DNA from: Ensifer adhaerens
Lineage (GTDB): Bacteria; Pseudomonadota; Alphaproteobacteria; Rhizobiales; Rhizobiaceae
Direction: 5' to 3'
Assembly: GCF_002007205.1 (NCBI RefSeq)
Contig: NZ_LAZS01000001.1
Location: 248,001-312,000 of the forward strand
DNA: 64,000 nt
In this document: positions 39,354 through 48,717 of the stretch, piece after piece
Position numbering within the stretch: position 1 is the stretch's first letter
How the letters are laid out: the number at the start of each line of letters is the position of its first letter
Position numbers and translations under genes: made by a program
The notes under the pieces: model-generated
Seen by the model: only the letters and a program-made list of their open reading frames with translations
Told to the model about the DNA's origin: nothing
Databases searched by the model: none

Positions 39354-41168
39354 TCAAGCTGCGCGCTGCGCAGCGGACCGCCACACCTTCTCCTCGACGG
39401 TAAACTGGGCGAGCCGACCGGATAGCACGTTGCTTTCGCCGGCGAGCGCCTGGCTTGCGGCGGAGGTCTGCTCGACCATGGCGGCGTTCTGCTGGGTCAT
39501 CTGGTCCATCTGGTTGACGGCGGTGTTGATCTCCCGCAGCCCGACCGACTGTTCGCGGGCGGCTGTCGCAATGGCGACGATGCGGTCGTTGATCTCGTTG
39601 ACCCGCCGCTCTATGTCGCCGAGCGCCGAGCCGGTCGCCTCGACCAGACGCACGCCGGCCGAAACCTCGACACCCGACGCGGTAATGAGCCCCTTGATCT
39701 CCTTGGCCGCCGTTGCCGAACGCTGCGCCAGTTCCCGCACCTCCTGCGCGACGACGGCAAAGCCCTTGCCGGCATCACCGGCGCGTGCCGCCTCGACGCC
39801 GGCGTTCAGCGCCAGGAGGTTCGTCTGGAAGGCGATGTCGTCGATGACGCCGATGATCTCGCCAATCTTCGAAGACGAGTTTTCGATGCGGCCCATGGCG
39901 GTGATTGCGTCGCGAACGACCTCGCTCGAGGTGGCCGCACCCTTGCGGGCCTCGGCGACCATGCGGGTCGCCTCCTCGGCGCGGTTGGTGGAGTTCTGAA
40001 CCGCTGAGGTGATCTCGTCGAGGGCGGCTGCGGTTTCTTCGAGCGACGCTGCCTGCTGCTCGGTGCGCTGCGACAGGTCGTTGGCTGCCCTGCTGATCTC
40101 ATTGGCATTGCCGGTGACAACTGAGGTGGAATCGGCGATCGCGCTCACCGTCGAGCGAAGTGCGGCGACGGCGGTGTTGAAGTCCTGGCGCAGCTTTTCG
40201 TAGTCGGCGCCGAGATCGGGGACATGGGTCGTCAGGTCGCCGCTCGCGAGCCTTTCCAGGGCGCCGCCGATGGTGCTGACGACATGGGCTTGCACGCGGG
40301 CGGTCGCCTGCTGCATTTCCTCGTTGGCGCTGCGCTCGTCGTCGAGCGCCACCTGCTGTTCGCGCTGGCGAACTTCAAGCGCGTTGCGCTCGATCACCGA
40401 GGCGCGCAGCACGACGAGGGCATCGGCCATGTGGCCGATCTCGTCGCGGCGGTCGGTATCCGGAACTTCCGAACGGGTGTCGTTGTTCGATACTTCGAGC
40501 ATCACGTCTTTCAGCCGGTTGATCGGCCGGCTGATCGAGCGGCCGATCGCCATGGCGGCAGCAAGCGTCGCGATCGCGGCGATCGCCGTGATGATGATCG
40601 TCATCAGCAGAGACGCATTGTACTTGGCGGCGAGATCGTCGGCATAGACACCGGTGCCGACGCCCCAACCCCAGGGCTTGAAGCCCTGAATGTAGGAGTA
40701 CTTCTCGACCGGCTCCTCATGGCCGGGCTTGTCCCAATAGTAGTTGACGATGCCGCTGCCCGGGTTCTGCGCCAACGCGATGAGCTCGACGTTAAAGGCT
40801 TTGCCGTTGGTATCCTTGAGGCCGCGGACGTCGGTGCCAACAAGCTTCTTGGCGAGCGGGTGGGCGATCATCATGCCGTCGAAGCCGTTGATGAAGAAGT
40901 AGCCGTCCTGGCCGAAGCGCATCGCCATAACGGCGGAAACGGCGCGGCTCTGGGCTTCCTCGCGCGAGAGCGTGCCGTTGCGCTCCTGCTCCTCGAAGCT
41001 TGCGATCGTGGAGATCGCCGCCTCGGTGACGTTGCGCAGCATCTGCCGGCGCTCGTCATTGACTTCCGTGTTGGCAACCTGCGTCTTGTAGGCCATGGCC
41101 GCTGCCATGAAGACTAGCGCCATTGCCGTCAGCAAATAGATACGTGTCGAAATTCTAATATTTTTCAC
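39354..41168 (-). CDS. Methyl-accepting chemotaxis protein with a single Cache sensor
   Basis: Product of 604 residues. A membrane helix at about 10-28 is followed by an extracytoplasmic sCache_2-type domain to about 185 (GYFFINGFDGMMIAHPLAKK, NYYWDKPGHEEPVEKYSYIQ). A second helix lies near 188-212, then HAMP segments (SISRPINRLKDVMLEVSNND and a second near 315-365). The methyl-accepting domain has the hairpin tip IDDIAFQTNLLALNAGVEAA. No C-terminal CheR/CheB-binding pentapeptide is seen. Single-Cache receptors of this type sense small organic acids in relatives; the ligand here is not known. Confidence 0.92.
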   Translation of the reverse strand: MKNIRISTRIYLLTAMALVFMAAAMAYKTQVANTEVNDERRQMLRNVTEAAISTIASFEEQERNGTLSREEAQSRAVSAVMAMRFGQDGYFFINGFDGMMIAHPLAKKLVGTDVRGLKDTNGKAFNVELIALAQNPGSGIVNYYWDKPGHEEPVEKYSYIQGFKPWGWGVGTGVYADDLAAKYNASLLMTIIITAIAAIATLAAAMAIGRSISRPINRLKDVMLEVSNNDTRSEVPDTDRRDEIGHMADALVVLRASVIERNALEVRQREQQVALDDERSANEEMQQATARVQAHVVSTIGGALERLASGDLTTHVPDLGADYEKLRQDFNTAVAALRSTVSAIADSTSVVTGNANEISRAANDLSQRTEQQAASLEETAAALDEITSAVQNSTNRAEEATRMVAEARKGAATSSEVVRDAITAMGRIENSSSKIGEIIGVIDDIAFQTNLLALNAGVEAARAGDAGKGFAVVAQEVRELAQRSATAAKEIKGLITASGVEVSAGVRLVEATGSALGDIERRVNEINDRIVAIATAAREQSVGLREINTAVNQMDQMTQQNAAMVEQTSAASQALAGESNVLSGRLAQFTVEEKVWRSAAQRAA

Positions 41169-41294
41169 TGCCTTAGCCCCAAGGAAAAATCCTGAAGGCG
41201 ACAGAAACAGTCATCTGCTAATCAAGCCTTAAGTCGCCTCCCGAGTTCTAGCGATTGCATCGCCTGAAACCTACCCGGTAGGCGCGAGATCCGC

Positions 41295-42176
41295 TCAGCG
41301 AGGGCGCCCCTTTTCCGCGATCGCGATGCCGCCGAGCACGAGAAGCAGGGCGACGAGATGGAAGAGGTGGAAGGTCTCACCAATCAGCATCACTGAAAGA
41401 AGCGTGCCAAAAACCGGGATGGCGTTGATGAACAGGCCGGCGCGGTTGGCGCCGATCATCTCGACGCCGCGCACATAGAGCACCTGCGACATCAGCGACG
41501 GGAAGATCGCGGCATAAAGCACGATGATCCAGCCGGTAGTATCGGGCACGATCGCCGTGCCGGTGCCGATCTCCCAGAGCAATAGGGGAATGGCGCTCAG
41601 CAGCGCGCCGAAGGCGGGCGCGGCGATGAAGCTCTGCCAGTGCATGGTCGGTTTGTAGCGCAGCGCCACGGTATAGCCCGCATAGACGATGCAGGCCCCG
41701 ATCATCAGCGCGTCGCCGAAGTTGAATTCAAGCGAGAGCAGGCTCGTCACGTCGCCATGGGCGGCGGTCACCAGTACGCCAATCAGGGTGACCGTGAAGC
41801 CGATCACCTGGGCGACCGAGGCTTTCGTCCGGAACAGCGCGAAATTGAACAGGAAGATGAGCATCGGGATGCCGGCCTGGAGAATGACGGCATTGATGGC
41901 GCTGGTGTATTTCAGTGCCGAATAGAGCAGCGCGTTGAAGGTAGTAAAGCCGATCGCGCCATAGGCGAGAAGCTGCAGCCAGTGCTGGCGGATCTTGTCC
42001 CAGTCGCGCCGGATCTGCGGCGTCATCAGCGCCAGGATCACCATCAACGCGAAGACCCAGCGCAAGGTCGTCAGCATCATGGGGCTGACATGGCCGACCG
42101 CCATCTTGCCGGCGACGGAGTTGCCGCCCCAGAAGAGGGCGGTGACGCACAGATAGAAGTAGGCCCTGGAATTCAC
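41295..42176 (-). CDS. DMT-superfamily (EamA) transporter
   Basis: Product of 293 residues with ten predicted membrane helices arranged as two EamA repeats. The first repeat starts FYLCVTALFWGGNSVAGKMA and the second FGDALMIGACIVYAGYTVAL. Family members export amino acids, metabolites or drugs as drug/metabolite transporters; nothing here identifies the substrate. It stands alone on the minus strand between the chemoreceptor gene and purA. Confidence 0.87.
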   Translation of the reverse strand: MNSRAYFYLCVTALFWGGNSVAGKMAVGHVSPMMLTTLRWVFALMVILALMTPQIRRDWDKIRQHWLQLLAYGAIGFTTFNALLYSALKYTSAINAVILQAGIPMLIFLFNFALFRTKASVAQVIGFTVTLIGVLVTAAHGDVTSLLSLEFNFGDALMIGACIVYAGYTVALRYKPTMHWQSFIAAPAFGALLSAIPLLLWEIGTGTAIVPDTTGWIIVLYAAIFPSLMSQVLYVRGVEMIGANRAGLFINAIPVFGTLLSVMLIGETFHLFHLVALLLVLGGIAIAEKGRPR

Positions 42177-42381
42177 GATGCTGAGACCTGCATGGGGATG
42201 GGCGACCGGTCGTCGCCATGGCGGGAAAGCACAAGATATAGGCGCTAAATCCCGTCCTTGTCATGCAAAAAGGGCGGAACGCCGGGCAGAACGGGGTCGC
42301 TTTCCAGATGACAACACAGTATAGATGCGCGGGTTTGAGAACAGCGCAGCCTCGTTTGCGCGCCTGCACAGGAAGAGAATT

Positions 42382-43680
42382 ATGACGAATGTCGTAGTGG
42401 TCGGCTCCCAATGGGGTGACGAAGGCAAAGGCAAGATTGTGGATTGGCTCTCCGAGCGCGCGGATATCGTCGTGCGCTTTCAGGGCGGTCACAATGCCGG
42501 CCATACCCTGGTGATCGACGGCGTCAGCTACAAGCTGTCGCTCCTGCCTTCGGGCGTTGTGCGTCCCGGCAAGCTCGCCGTCATCGGCAACGGCGTCGTC
42601 ATCGATCCGCACGCGCTGATCGCCGAAATCGACAAGCTCGGCAAGCAGGGCATTGCGATTACGCCCGACAACCTGCGCATCGCCGACAATGCCACGCTCA
42701 TCCTGTCGCTGCACCGCGAACTCGACGGCATCCGCGAAGACGCCGCCTCCAACAGCGGCACGAAGATCGGCACCACCCGCCGCGGCATCGGCCCGGCCTA
42801 TGAAGACAAGGTCGGCCGTCGCGCCATCCGCGTCATGGATCTTGCCGACCTTGATACCCTGCCGGCCAAGGTCGATCGCCTGCTGACCCATCACAACGCA
42901 CTGCGCCGTGGACTGGGTGAAGCCGAGATCAGCCACGAGGCGATCATGCAGGAGCTTTCGTCGGTCGCCGCCAAGGTGCTCCCGTTCATGGAAACCGTCT
43001 GGGTGCTGCTCGACAAGGCGCGCCGCAAGGGCGCCCGCATCCTGTTCGAAGGCGCTCAAGGCACGCTGCTCGATATCGACCACGGCACCTACCCGTTCGT
43101 CACCTCGTCGAACACGGTTGCCGGCCAGGCTGCCGCCGGCTCGGGCATGGGCCCGGGTTCGCTCGGCTATATCCTCGGCATCACCAAGGCCTATACGACG
43201 CGTGTCGGCGAAGGTCCGTTCCCGACCGAGCTTACCGATGAAATCGGCCAGTTCCTCGGTGAAAAGGGCCATGAGTTCGGCACGGTCACGGGTCGCAAGC
43301 GTCGCTGCGGCTGGTTCGATGCGGCTCTGGTGCGCCAGTCGGTCGCCGCCAACGGCATCACCGGCATCGCGCTTACCAAGCTCGACGTTCTCGATGGTCT
43401 CGACGAACTGAAGATCTGCATCGGCTATACTCTGGATGGGCAGCAGATCGACCATCTGCCGGCAAGCCAGGCGCAGCAAGCTTCGGCAAAGCCAGTGTAT
43501 GTTACGCTTGAAGGATGGAAAGAATCGACGGTTGGCGCGCGCAGCTGGGCAGATCTTCCGGCGCAAGCGATCAAGTATGTCCGCCAGGTGGAAGAACTGA
43601 TCGGTGCACCGGTTGCTCTTCTTTCGACCAGCCCGGAGCGGGACGACACAATACTTGTGACGGACCCCTTTGAGGACTAG
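42382..43680 (+). CDS. purA: Adenylosuccinate synthetase PurA
   Basis: Product of 432 residues starting [20 protein letters not shown] after an AGGAAGAG site. The GTP-binding loop is GDEGKGK and the IMP-site segment is [12 protein letters not shown]. Further signatures are [14 protein letters not shown] and [21 protein letters not shown]. It joins IMP and aspartate using GTP to form adenylosuccinate, the committed step to AMP. An in-frame start at 42325 would add 19 residues not seen in the family. It is followed 63 bases later by the large acidic membrane protein gene. Confidence 0.97.
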   Translation: MTNVVVVGSQWGDEGKGKIVDWLSERADIVVRFQGGHNAGHTLVIDGVSYKLSLLPSGVVRPGKLAVIGNGVVIDPHALIAEIDKLGKQGIAITPDNLRIADNATLILSLHRELDGIREDAASNSGTKIGTTRRGIGPAYEDKVGRRAIRVMDLADLDTLPAKVDRLLTHHNALRRGLGEAEISHEAIMQELSSVAAKVLPFMETVWVLLDKARRKGARILFEGAQGTLLDIDHGTYPFVTSSNTVAGQAAAGSGMGPGSLGYILGITKAYTTRVGEGPFPTELTDEIGQFLGEKGHEFGTVTGRKRRCGWFDAALVRQSVAANGITGIALTKLDVLDGLDELKICIGYTLDGQQIDHLPASQAQQASAKPVYVTLEGWKESTVGARSWADLPAQAIKYVRQVEELIGAPVALLSTSPERDDTILVTDPFED

Positions 43681-43743
43681 TGTCGGCGAACTGACATTGC
43701 GTCGTGATCGCAAAGACATACCTGGGCGTATGAGAAAGTACTA

Positions 43744-46047
43744 ATGGCGGACTTTGTTGCAGTTATTCGCAGGACCGTTGGCGGCCTGTCGGAAAACACA
43801 CCTGAAATGCGGGACAGGGTATACGAGAAGGCGCGCGCGGCCGTGCGCCGCCAACTCGAAAACATGAACCCGCGTCCGTCGGACGACATGATCAATCGCC
43901 AGCTGGCGAAGCTCGAAAATGCGATCGCCGAGGTCGACAGCGAACATGCCGAGGCCCTGCCGGCGCTCGACGAGCCGGAGGTAGCCGAGGCGGAGACCGT
44001 CGAACCGGTTGCCTCGGACGCTGCAGTAGACGAGCCCGTTCCGGAAACGGAAACGGAAACGGAAACGGAAGCGGAACCGGAACCGGAAGCCGAGCGCGCG
44101 CCGGTTGTCGAAAGTGAGCCGGTGGCCGAAAGCGAACCGGTGCACGCCGTCGAGCAGCCGGCACCGGAAGACGAAGGCGTTGCCGAGACCTACCACCATG
44201 CCGAGGCCTATGAGGAGCCGGCGCATGCCGTCGAGCCTCATGGCGAACCGGCCGAGGAAGCCCCGGCGGAACCGGTAGAATACGAACCGGCTGTCGAGCC
44301 TGCCGAAACCGTAGCTCAGCCGCTGGACGAAACTCCCGTCGTTGCTCAGCCGCACGAAGACGCGCCAGCCTACGAAGCGCCCGAGTATTCGGAGCCGGTG
44401 GCAGAAACGCAGGATACATCGGAGCCGACCTGGGAGGAAGCGCCGGCGGCAAGCGCCGAGCAGAAGCCGGAACTCTCGGAGTGGGACCTGCCCGAATGGG
44501 AGACCGTTGGTCCGACCTCGACCGTCGCCCCGGTTACCGAACACCTCAGCGACGAGCGCGCCGCCGAGGCCCACGAACCGGATAACGCGCCCGAGCTTTT
44601 GGGGCTGCATCCGGTCGATGAACCGGAACAGCAGGCGCCTCAGGCAACGCCCAATGCGGAACCTGCGCGCGGCTGGTCGTTCGACGACAATGATCCCTTC
44701 GCACCGATCGAGGAGCGGCGGGCCGAAAAGACCTCCGAACCGGAAATCAGCGATTGGTCATGGCCGGTCGAAAAGCCTGTTCAGGCGAACGCGACGCCGG
44801 CAACGCAGGACCAACAGGAACGCACCGGCACCGCTTGGGATCATATCGACGACCTGCTCGGATTCGAGGACGCGGCCAATGCTGCCGCGGCGGGAGCCGG
44901 AGCAGCAGCCGCGGCGCGCGAGCCGGAACGGAGCGTCGAGGCTGTCGCGGCGACTGTCCCAAGACCGGCATCCTATCGGGCGACGCCGAAGCCGTCGCGC
45001 TTCAGCGTCAAGCGTCTTTCAATCGCGGCCGTCGCCCTTCTGGTGCTCGGCGGTGGCGGGTTTGCCTATTGGCAGAACCGCGAGGCCGGCAATGCCTGGA
45101 TTTCCAGCGTTGTCGCATCGATAACCTCGGCCGTGTCCAGCATCGGCGGCGCGCCGGCGGAGCAAGCGACGCCGCCGCAGCCCGCTGGCGAAACCGCCAC
45201 GCAGGAACCGGCCGCGCATGACGATACGGCCGTTCCGGACAATGCGTCGACCAAGTTCACGCAGCGCCTGATGGCGGACGGATCGGAGACCGACGACGGG
45301 CCGGCCAATGCAACCGGCGAGAGCGCGGCCCAGGAGGGCAAGTCCGTGGCGCCTCAGACGGAAGCGGGCAAGCCTGTCGAAACGGCGGCCGGGCAGGGCG
45401 GAACCGCCGGTCAGGCCGGGACACCGGCTGAGGGACAGCCGGCGGGCCAGCCGAACCAGACTGAAGTCGCGCTTGCCAGCGGCGAGAAGATGTTCCTCTA
45501 CGAGGAACGCCTTGGTCAGTCTTCGCCCACGGCCGTCCCGGGGACCGTCGCATGGTCGGTGAAGCAGGAATCGCCCGGCGGCGACGCCAAGCCCGAGCCG
45601 GCAATTCAGGCACAGATCACCATTCCCGACCGCGGGCTCACGGCGCTGATGACGATCAAGCGCAATGCGGATCCGTCACTGCCGGCAAGTCACGTCATCG
45701 AGTTCGTTTTCTCGCTGCCGCAGAACTTCGAGGGCGGGGCCATCGACAGCGTCCAGCGTGTATCGATGAAGCGGACCGAGCAGGACCGGGGAGATGCCTT
45801 GATCGCCGTTCCAGCCAAGATCACCGACGATTTCCACATGATCGCGCTGAACGATGCGACGGATGCCATCAGCAACAACACCGAACTGCTGCGCAGCCGC
45901 AGCTGGATCGACATCCCTCTCACCTACCGCAACGGTCGCCGCGCGCTGCTGACACTTGAGAAGGGGCCGAGCGGCACGGATGCATTCAACCAGGCGATGC
46001 GCGCCTGGACAGCGACGGGAACTGCTGCCCAGAGCAACAGCCAGTAG
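43744..46047 (+). CDS. Large acidic single-pass membrane protein of unknown function
   Basis: Product of 767 residues. Residues 1-75 look folded (MADFVAVIRRTVGGLSENTP, helix with YEKARAAVRRQLENMN). Residues about 75-415 are a low-complexity Glu/Pro/Ala arm. One membrane helix lies at about 424-443 (LSIAAVALLVLGGGGFAYW) after a basic stretch, giving N-in topology. A second disordered linker follows to about 575. The last 190 residues are an extracytoplasmic domain (SWIDIPLTYRNGRRALLTLE) I cannot assign. The gene lies between purA and rpoH with a strong terminator after it. A scaffold linking cytoplasm and periplasm is one guess. Confidence 0.75.
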   Translation: MADFVAVIRRTVGGLSENTPEMRDRVYEKARAAVRRQLENMNPRPSDDMINRQLAKLENAIAEVDSEHAEALPALDEPEVAEAETVEPVASDAAVDEPVPETETETETEAEPEPEAERAPVVESEPVAESEPVHAVEQPAPEDEGVAETYHHAEAYEEPAHAVEPHGEPAEEAPAEPVEYEPAVEPAETVAQPLDETPVVAQPHEDAPAYEAPEYSEPVAETQDTSEPTWEEAPAASAEQKPELSEWDLPEWETVGPTSTVAPVTEHLSDERAAEAHEPDNAPELLGLHPVDEPEQQAPQATPNAEPARGWSFDDNDPFAPIEERRAEKTSEPEISDWSWPVEKPVQANATPATQDQQERTGTAWDHIDDLLGFEDAANAAAAGAGAAAAAREPERSVEAVAATVPRPASYRATPKPSRFSVKRLSIAAVALLVLGGGGFAYWQNREAGNAWISSVVASITSAVSSIGGAPAEQATPPQPAGETATQEPAAHDDTAVPDNASTKFTQRLMADGSETDDGPANATGESAAQEGKSVAPQTEAGKPVETAAGQGGTAGQAGTPAEGQPAGQPNQTEVALASGEKMFLYEERLGQSSPTAVPGTVAWSVKQESPGGDAKPEPAIQAQITIPDRGLTALMTIKRNADPSLPASHVIEFVFSLPQNFEGGAIDSVQRVSMKRTEQDRGDALIAVPAKITDDFHMIALNDATDAISNNTELLRSRSWIDIPLTYRNGRRALLTLEKGPSGTDAFNQAMRAWTATGTAAQSNSQ
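44043..44090 (+). repeat. In-frame hexanucleotide tandem repeat (GGAAAC/GGAANC)
   Basis: Eight consecutive hexamers: GGAAAC four times, then GGAAGC, GGAACC twice and GGAAGC, encoding alternating Glu-Thr, Glu-Ala and Glu-Pro. The unit is a multiple of three, so copy-number change would lengthen or shorten the acidic arm without a frameshift. Confidence 0.85.
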
Positions 46048-46073
46048 GCTCTCATCGAGAACCGTTGATACAG

Positions 46074-46107
46074 AAAACCCGGCGGAAGCAACCGCCGGGT
46101 TTTTTTG
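46074..46107. terminator. Bidirectional terminator between the acidic membrane protein gene and rpoH
   Basis: A 12-bp perfect stem AAAACCCGGCGG/CCGCCGGGTTTT with an AAGCAA loop has a T-run continuing to 46106. It lies between convergent genes. Confidence 0.92.
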
Positions 46108-46155
46108 ACTACGCATTCCCTGAGGCAGAACCGTCGCTGATTTACTTCGATGGCC

Positions 46156-47061
46156 TCAGGCGCCTTCGACGACTCGCAAGGCATTGGCGCGCTCCAGCGC
46201 TGCCTTGCGCACGGCATCCTGGACCTTTTCGAAGGCGCGCACTTCGATCTGGCGAACGCGCTCGCGGCTGATGTCGAACTCGGACGACAGATCCTCGAGC
46301 GTCAACGGCTCTTCCGTCAGGCGTCGAGCCTCGAAAATGCGGCGTTCGCGATCATTGAGCACCTTCATCGCATTGGCGAGCAATGCCCTGCGGTTCTCAA
46401 GTTCGTCCTGCTCGATCAGGATTTCTTCCTGATTGTCGTGATCGTCGACCAGCCAGTCCTGCCATTGGCCGGAATCGCCTTCGCTTGCCTTGATCGGCGC
46501 GTTCAGCGAAGCGTCACCGGACAGGCGGCGGTTCATCGAGATGACCTCGTCCTCGCTCACCTTGAGCGTGGTGGCGATTTCCTTGACCTGATCGGGCTTC
46601 AGGTCGCCCTCGTCGAGCGCCTGGATCTTGCCTTTCAGGCGACGCAGGTTGAAGAACAGCCGCTTTTGGTTGGCGGTCGTGCCCATCTTGACCAGCGACC
46701 ACGAGCGCAGGATGTATTCCTGGATTGCAGCCTTGATCCACCACATCGCGTATGTGGCGAGGCGGAAGCCGCGATCGGGCTCGAACTTCTTCACGGCCTG
46801 CATCAGGCCGACATTGCCTTCGGACACGACTTCGCCGATCGGCAGGCCGTAGCCGCGATAGCCCATCGCGATCTTGGCGACGAGGCGAAGGTGACTGGTG
46901 ACGAGCTTATGCGCCGCTTTGCGGTCGTCATGTTCCTGGTACCGCTTGGCGAGCATGTACTCTTCCTGCGGCTCCAGCATCGGGAACTTGCGAATTTCGT
47001 CGAGGTAACGATTGAGGCCGCCTTCTCCAGCGGCAATGGTCGGCAAATTGTTTCGGGCCAT
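46156..47061 (-). CDS. rpoH: RNA polymerase heat-shock sigma factor RpoH
   Basis: Product of 301 residues from the ATG at 47061, which has an AGGGGGGT site; an in-frame frame to 47172 lacks similarity. Region 2 contains YRGYGLPIGEVVSEGNVGLM and the RpoH-box motif QKRLFFNLRRLK, diagnostic of sigma-32. Region 4 has LTLEDLSSEFDISRERVRQI. RpoH directs RNA polymerase to heat-shock promoters and is itself degraded by FtsH (encoded at 29697). The position next to purA matches rpoH1 of Sinorhizobium. A second rpoH is likely elsewhere in such genomes. Confidence 0.96.
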   Translation of the reverse strand: MARNNLPTIAAGEGGLNRYLDEIRKFPMLEPQEEYMLAKRYQEHDDRKAAHKLVTSHLRLVAKIAMGYRGYGLPIGEVVSEGNVGLMQAVKKFEPDRGFRLATYAMWWIKAAIQEYILRSWSLVKMGTTANQKRLFFNLRRLKGKIQALDEGDLKPDQVKEIATTLKVSEDEVISMNRRLSGDASLNAPIKASEGDSGQWQDWLVDDHDNQEEILIEQDELENRRALLANAMKVLNDRERRIFEARRLTEEPLTLEDLSSEFDISRERVRQIEVRAFEKVQDAVRKAALERANALRVVEGA

Positions 47062-47271
47062 ATGAAGCACCCCCCTTTTTAGTCTCCGGCCTCCGATCGG
47101 CAAGCCGGGCATGTGGGTCTTCGTCAAGACCCCACGAGCGTAGAAAATAAGTACGGCGAAAGCATGATTCAAGGAGTCCGGTTCACGAGCAAGTGACGCC
47201 GGAGCGACGGAAATGTCACGAATAGAGGCCCGCCTTAGATCGGAATTCTAACGCCGGATTTCAAGGGGCGG

Positions 47272-48300
47272 TCACTCTCCGCTGCGCAGCGCATCGATCA
47301 GCGCTGCCATGTCGGCCGGCATTGGCGCCTCGAAATGCATGGTCTCGCCGGTCGACGGATGTTCGAACTGCAGCATGAAGGCATGCAGCGCCTGGCGGTG
47401 GAACTGGTTGACAACGGCTTTGGCGGCATCCGGCAGAAGGTTCGCCTTGGTTCTGAAGGCAGCGCCGTATTCGGGGTCGCCGATCAGCGGATGGCCGATA
47501 TGGGCCATGTGCACCCGGATCTGGTGGGTCCGGCCCGTTTCCAGGTGGCATTCGATCGTCGCGGCGAGCGAGGTGCCGTCCGGCTTTTCGAGGTAGCGCT
47601 CGACCACCTCGTAATGGGTGATCGCCTCACGGGCGTCGTCGCTGTCCTCGCGCTTGACCGCGCGCTTCGTCCGGTCGCCGGCGCGGCCGAGCGGCGCGTC
47701 GATCGTGCCCTTCAATTGCCGCGGTCGCCCCCAGACGACGGCACGATAGGCGCGTTCGAGCGGACCGGTGCGGCCGTGGTCGGCAAACTGGTCCGAGAGA
47801 TGGCGATGTGCCGCATCGTTCTTGGCGACGACCATGACGCCGCTCGTCTCTTTGTCGAGGCGATGGACGATGCCCGGGCGCTTGACGCCACCGATACCTG
47901 ACAGGCTGCTGCCGCAATGATGGATCAGCGCATTGACCAGCGTGCCGGTCCAGTTGCCGGCGCCTGGATGCACGACGAGGCCGGCCGGCTTGCACAGCAC
48001 GATCAGGTCACTGTCTTCGTAGAGCACGTCGAGGGGGATGTTCTCGCCCTTCGGCTCGGGGTCTTCCGGCTCGGGCAGGTCGATCTCGAAGACGTCGCCC
48101 GGCTGCACCTTCTTCTTCGGTTCGCTCACCGGCTTCCCGTTGATCGACACCGCACCCTGCTCGATGAGGGCCTTGATGCGGTTGCGGGAGAATTCACCCG
48201 AAAGTGCGTCCGTCAGGAAGGAATCAAGCCGTCCTGCGGCATCCTCGCCCGCCGTCAGGACTTTCCTATTGGCCGTTGCTTGTTTAAAGGGGTCGTTCAT
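47272..48300 (-). CDS. RluA/RluD-family 23S rRNA pseudouridine synthase
   Basis: Product of 342 residues from the ATG at 48300 (13 codons inside a longer frame). An S4-like RNA-binding domain occupies about 20-85 (LDSFLTDALSGEFSRNRIKA). The catalytic domain has the RluA-family signature GIVHRLDKETSGVMVVAKND with the nucleophilic Asp, and RTHQIRVHMAHIGHPLIGD near the end. The layout is that of RluD, which makes pseudouridines in helix 69 of 23S rRNA, but specificity was not proved. It is divergent from the small membrane protein gene at 48330. Confidence 0.9.
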   Translation of the reverse strand: MNDPFKQATANRKVLTAGEDAAGRLDSFLTDALSGEFSRNRIKALIEQGAVSINGKPVSEPKKKVQPGDVFEIDLPEPEDPEPKGENIPLDVLYEDSDLIVLCKPAGLVVHPGAGNWTGTLVNALIHHCGSSLSGIGGVKRPGIVHRLDKETSGVMVVAKNDAAHRHLSDQFADHGRTGPLERAYRAVVWGRPRQLKGTIDAPLGRAGDRTKRAVKREDSDDAREAITHYEVVERYLEKPDGTSLAATIECHLETGRTHQIRVHMAHIGHPLIGDPEYGAAFRTKANLLPDAAKAVVNQFHRQALHAFMLQFEHPSTGETMHFEAPMPADMAALIDALRSGE

Positions 48301-48329
48301 TCCGTTAAAAATCCGAAAAAAGGCCAGCC

Positions 48330-48713
48330 ATGACCGCAATCGAGCCCGATGACCAGGAAGACAAGCCGCTAGATCCGGCGATGGAAAATGTCCGCCGCAA
48401 GATGGTGAAGCTGCAGCTGGTCTCGGCCGGCGTCATGTTGGTCATGCTTATGGCTGTCCTTGGAACGATTGTCTACAAGCTGACGCGCACGGATGAGAAA
48501 GCGCCGGCCCAGGCGTCGGCCGCTGTTGTTCCGAGCGAAGCGCCGCTCAATGCGGTTGCGGCGCTGCCTGCAGGCTTCACCGTGACGAATGTCGCGCTTT
48601 CGGGCTCGCAGGTGCTGTTCTACGGCAACCTGCCCGGTGCCGAGCCGCGCGCCATCGTCTTCGACATCGGTACCGGCCGTATCGTCGCTGATATTACCGT
48701 TCGGACGAACTGA
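48330..48713 (+). CDS. Small single-pass membrane protein (DUF6476-like)
   Basis: Product of 127 residues. A charged start (about 1-26) is followed by one membrane helix at about 30-50 (LVSAGVMLVMLMAVLGTIVY) and a periplasmic tail that ends in a small beta-rich segment (GSQVLFYGNLPG, RAIVFDIGTGRIVADI). It resembles DUF6476 proteins found across Rhizobiales, of unknown role. The following methyltransferase gene starts four bases after its stop, so the two are cotranscribed. Confidence 0.72.
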   Translation: MTAIEPDDQEDKPLDPAMENVRRKMVKLQLVSAGVMLVMLMAVLGTIVYKLTRTDEKAPAQASAAVVPSEAPLNAVAALPAGFTVTNVALSGSQVLFYGNLPGAEPRAIVFDIGTGRIVADITVRTN

Positions 48714-48717
48714 CGGC

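Noticed and set aside
41728-43719. Minus-strand frame of 663 codons across purA
   Set aside because: It covers purA and runs into the EamA gene in another frame; an antisense artefact of GC bias.
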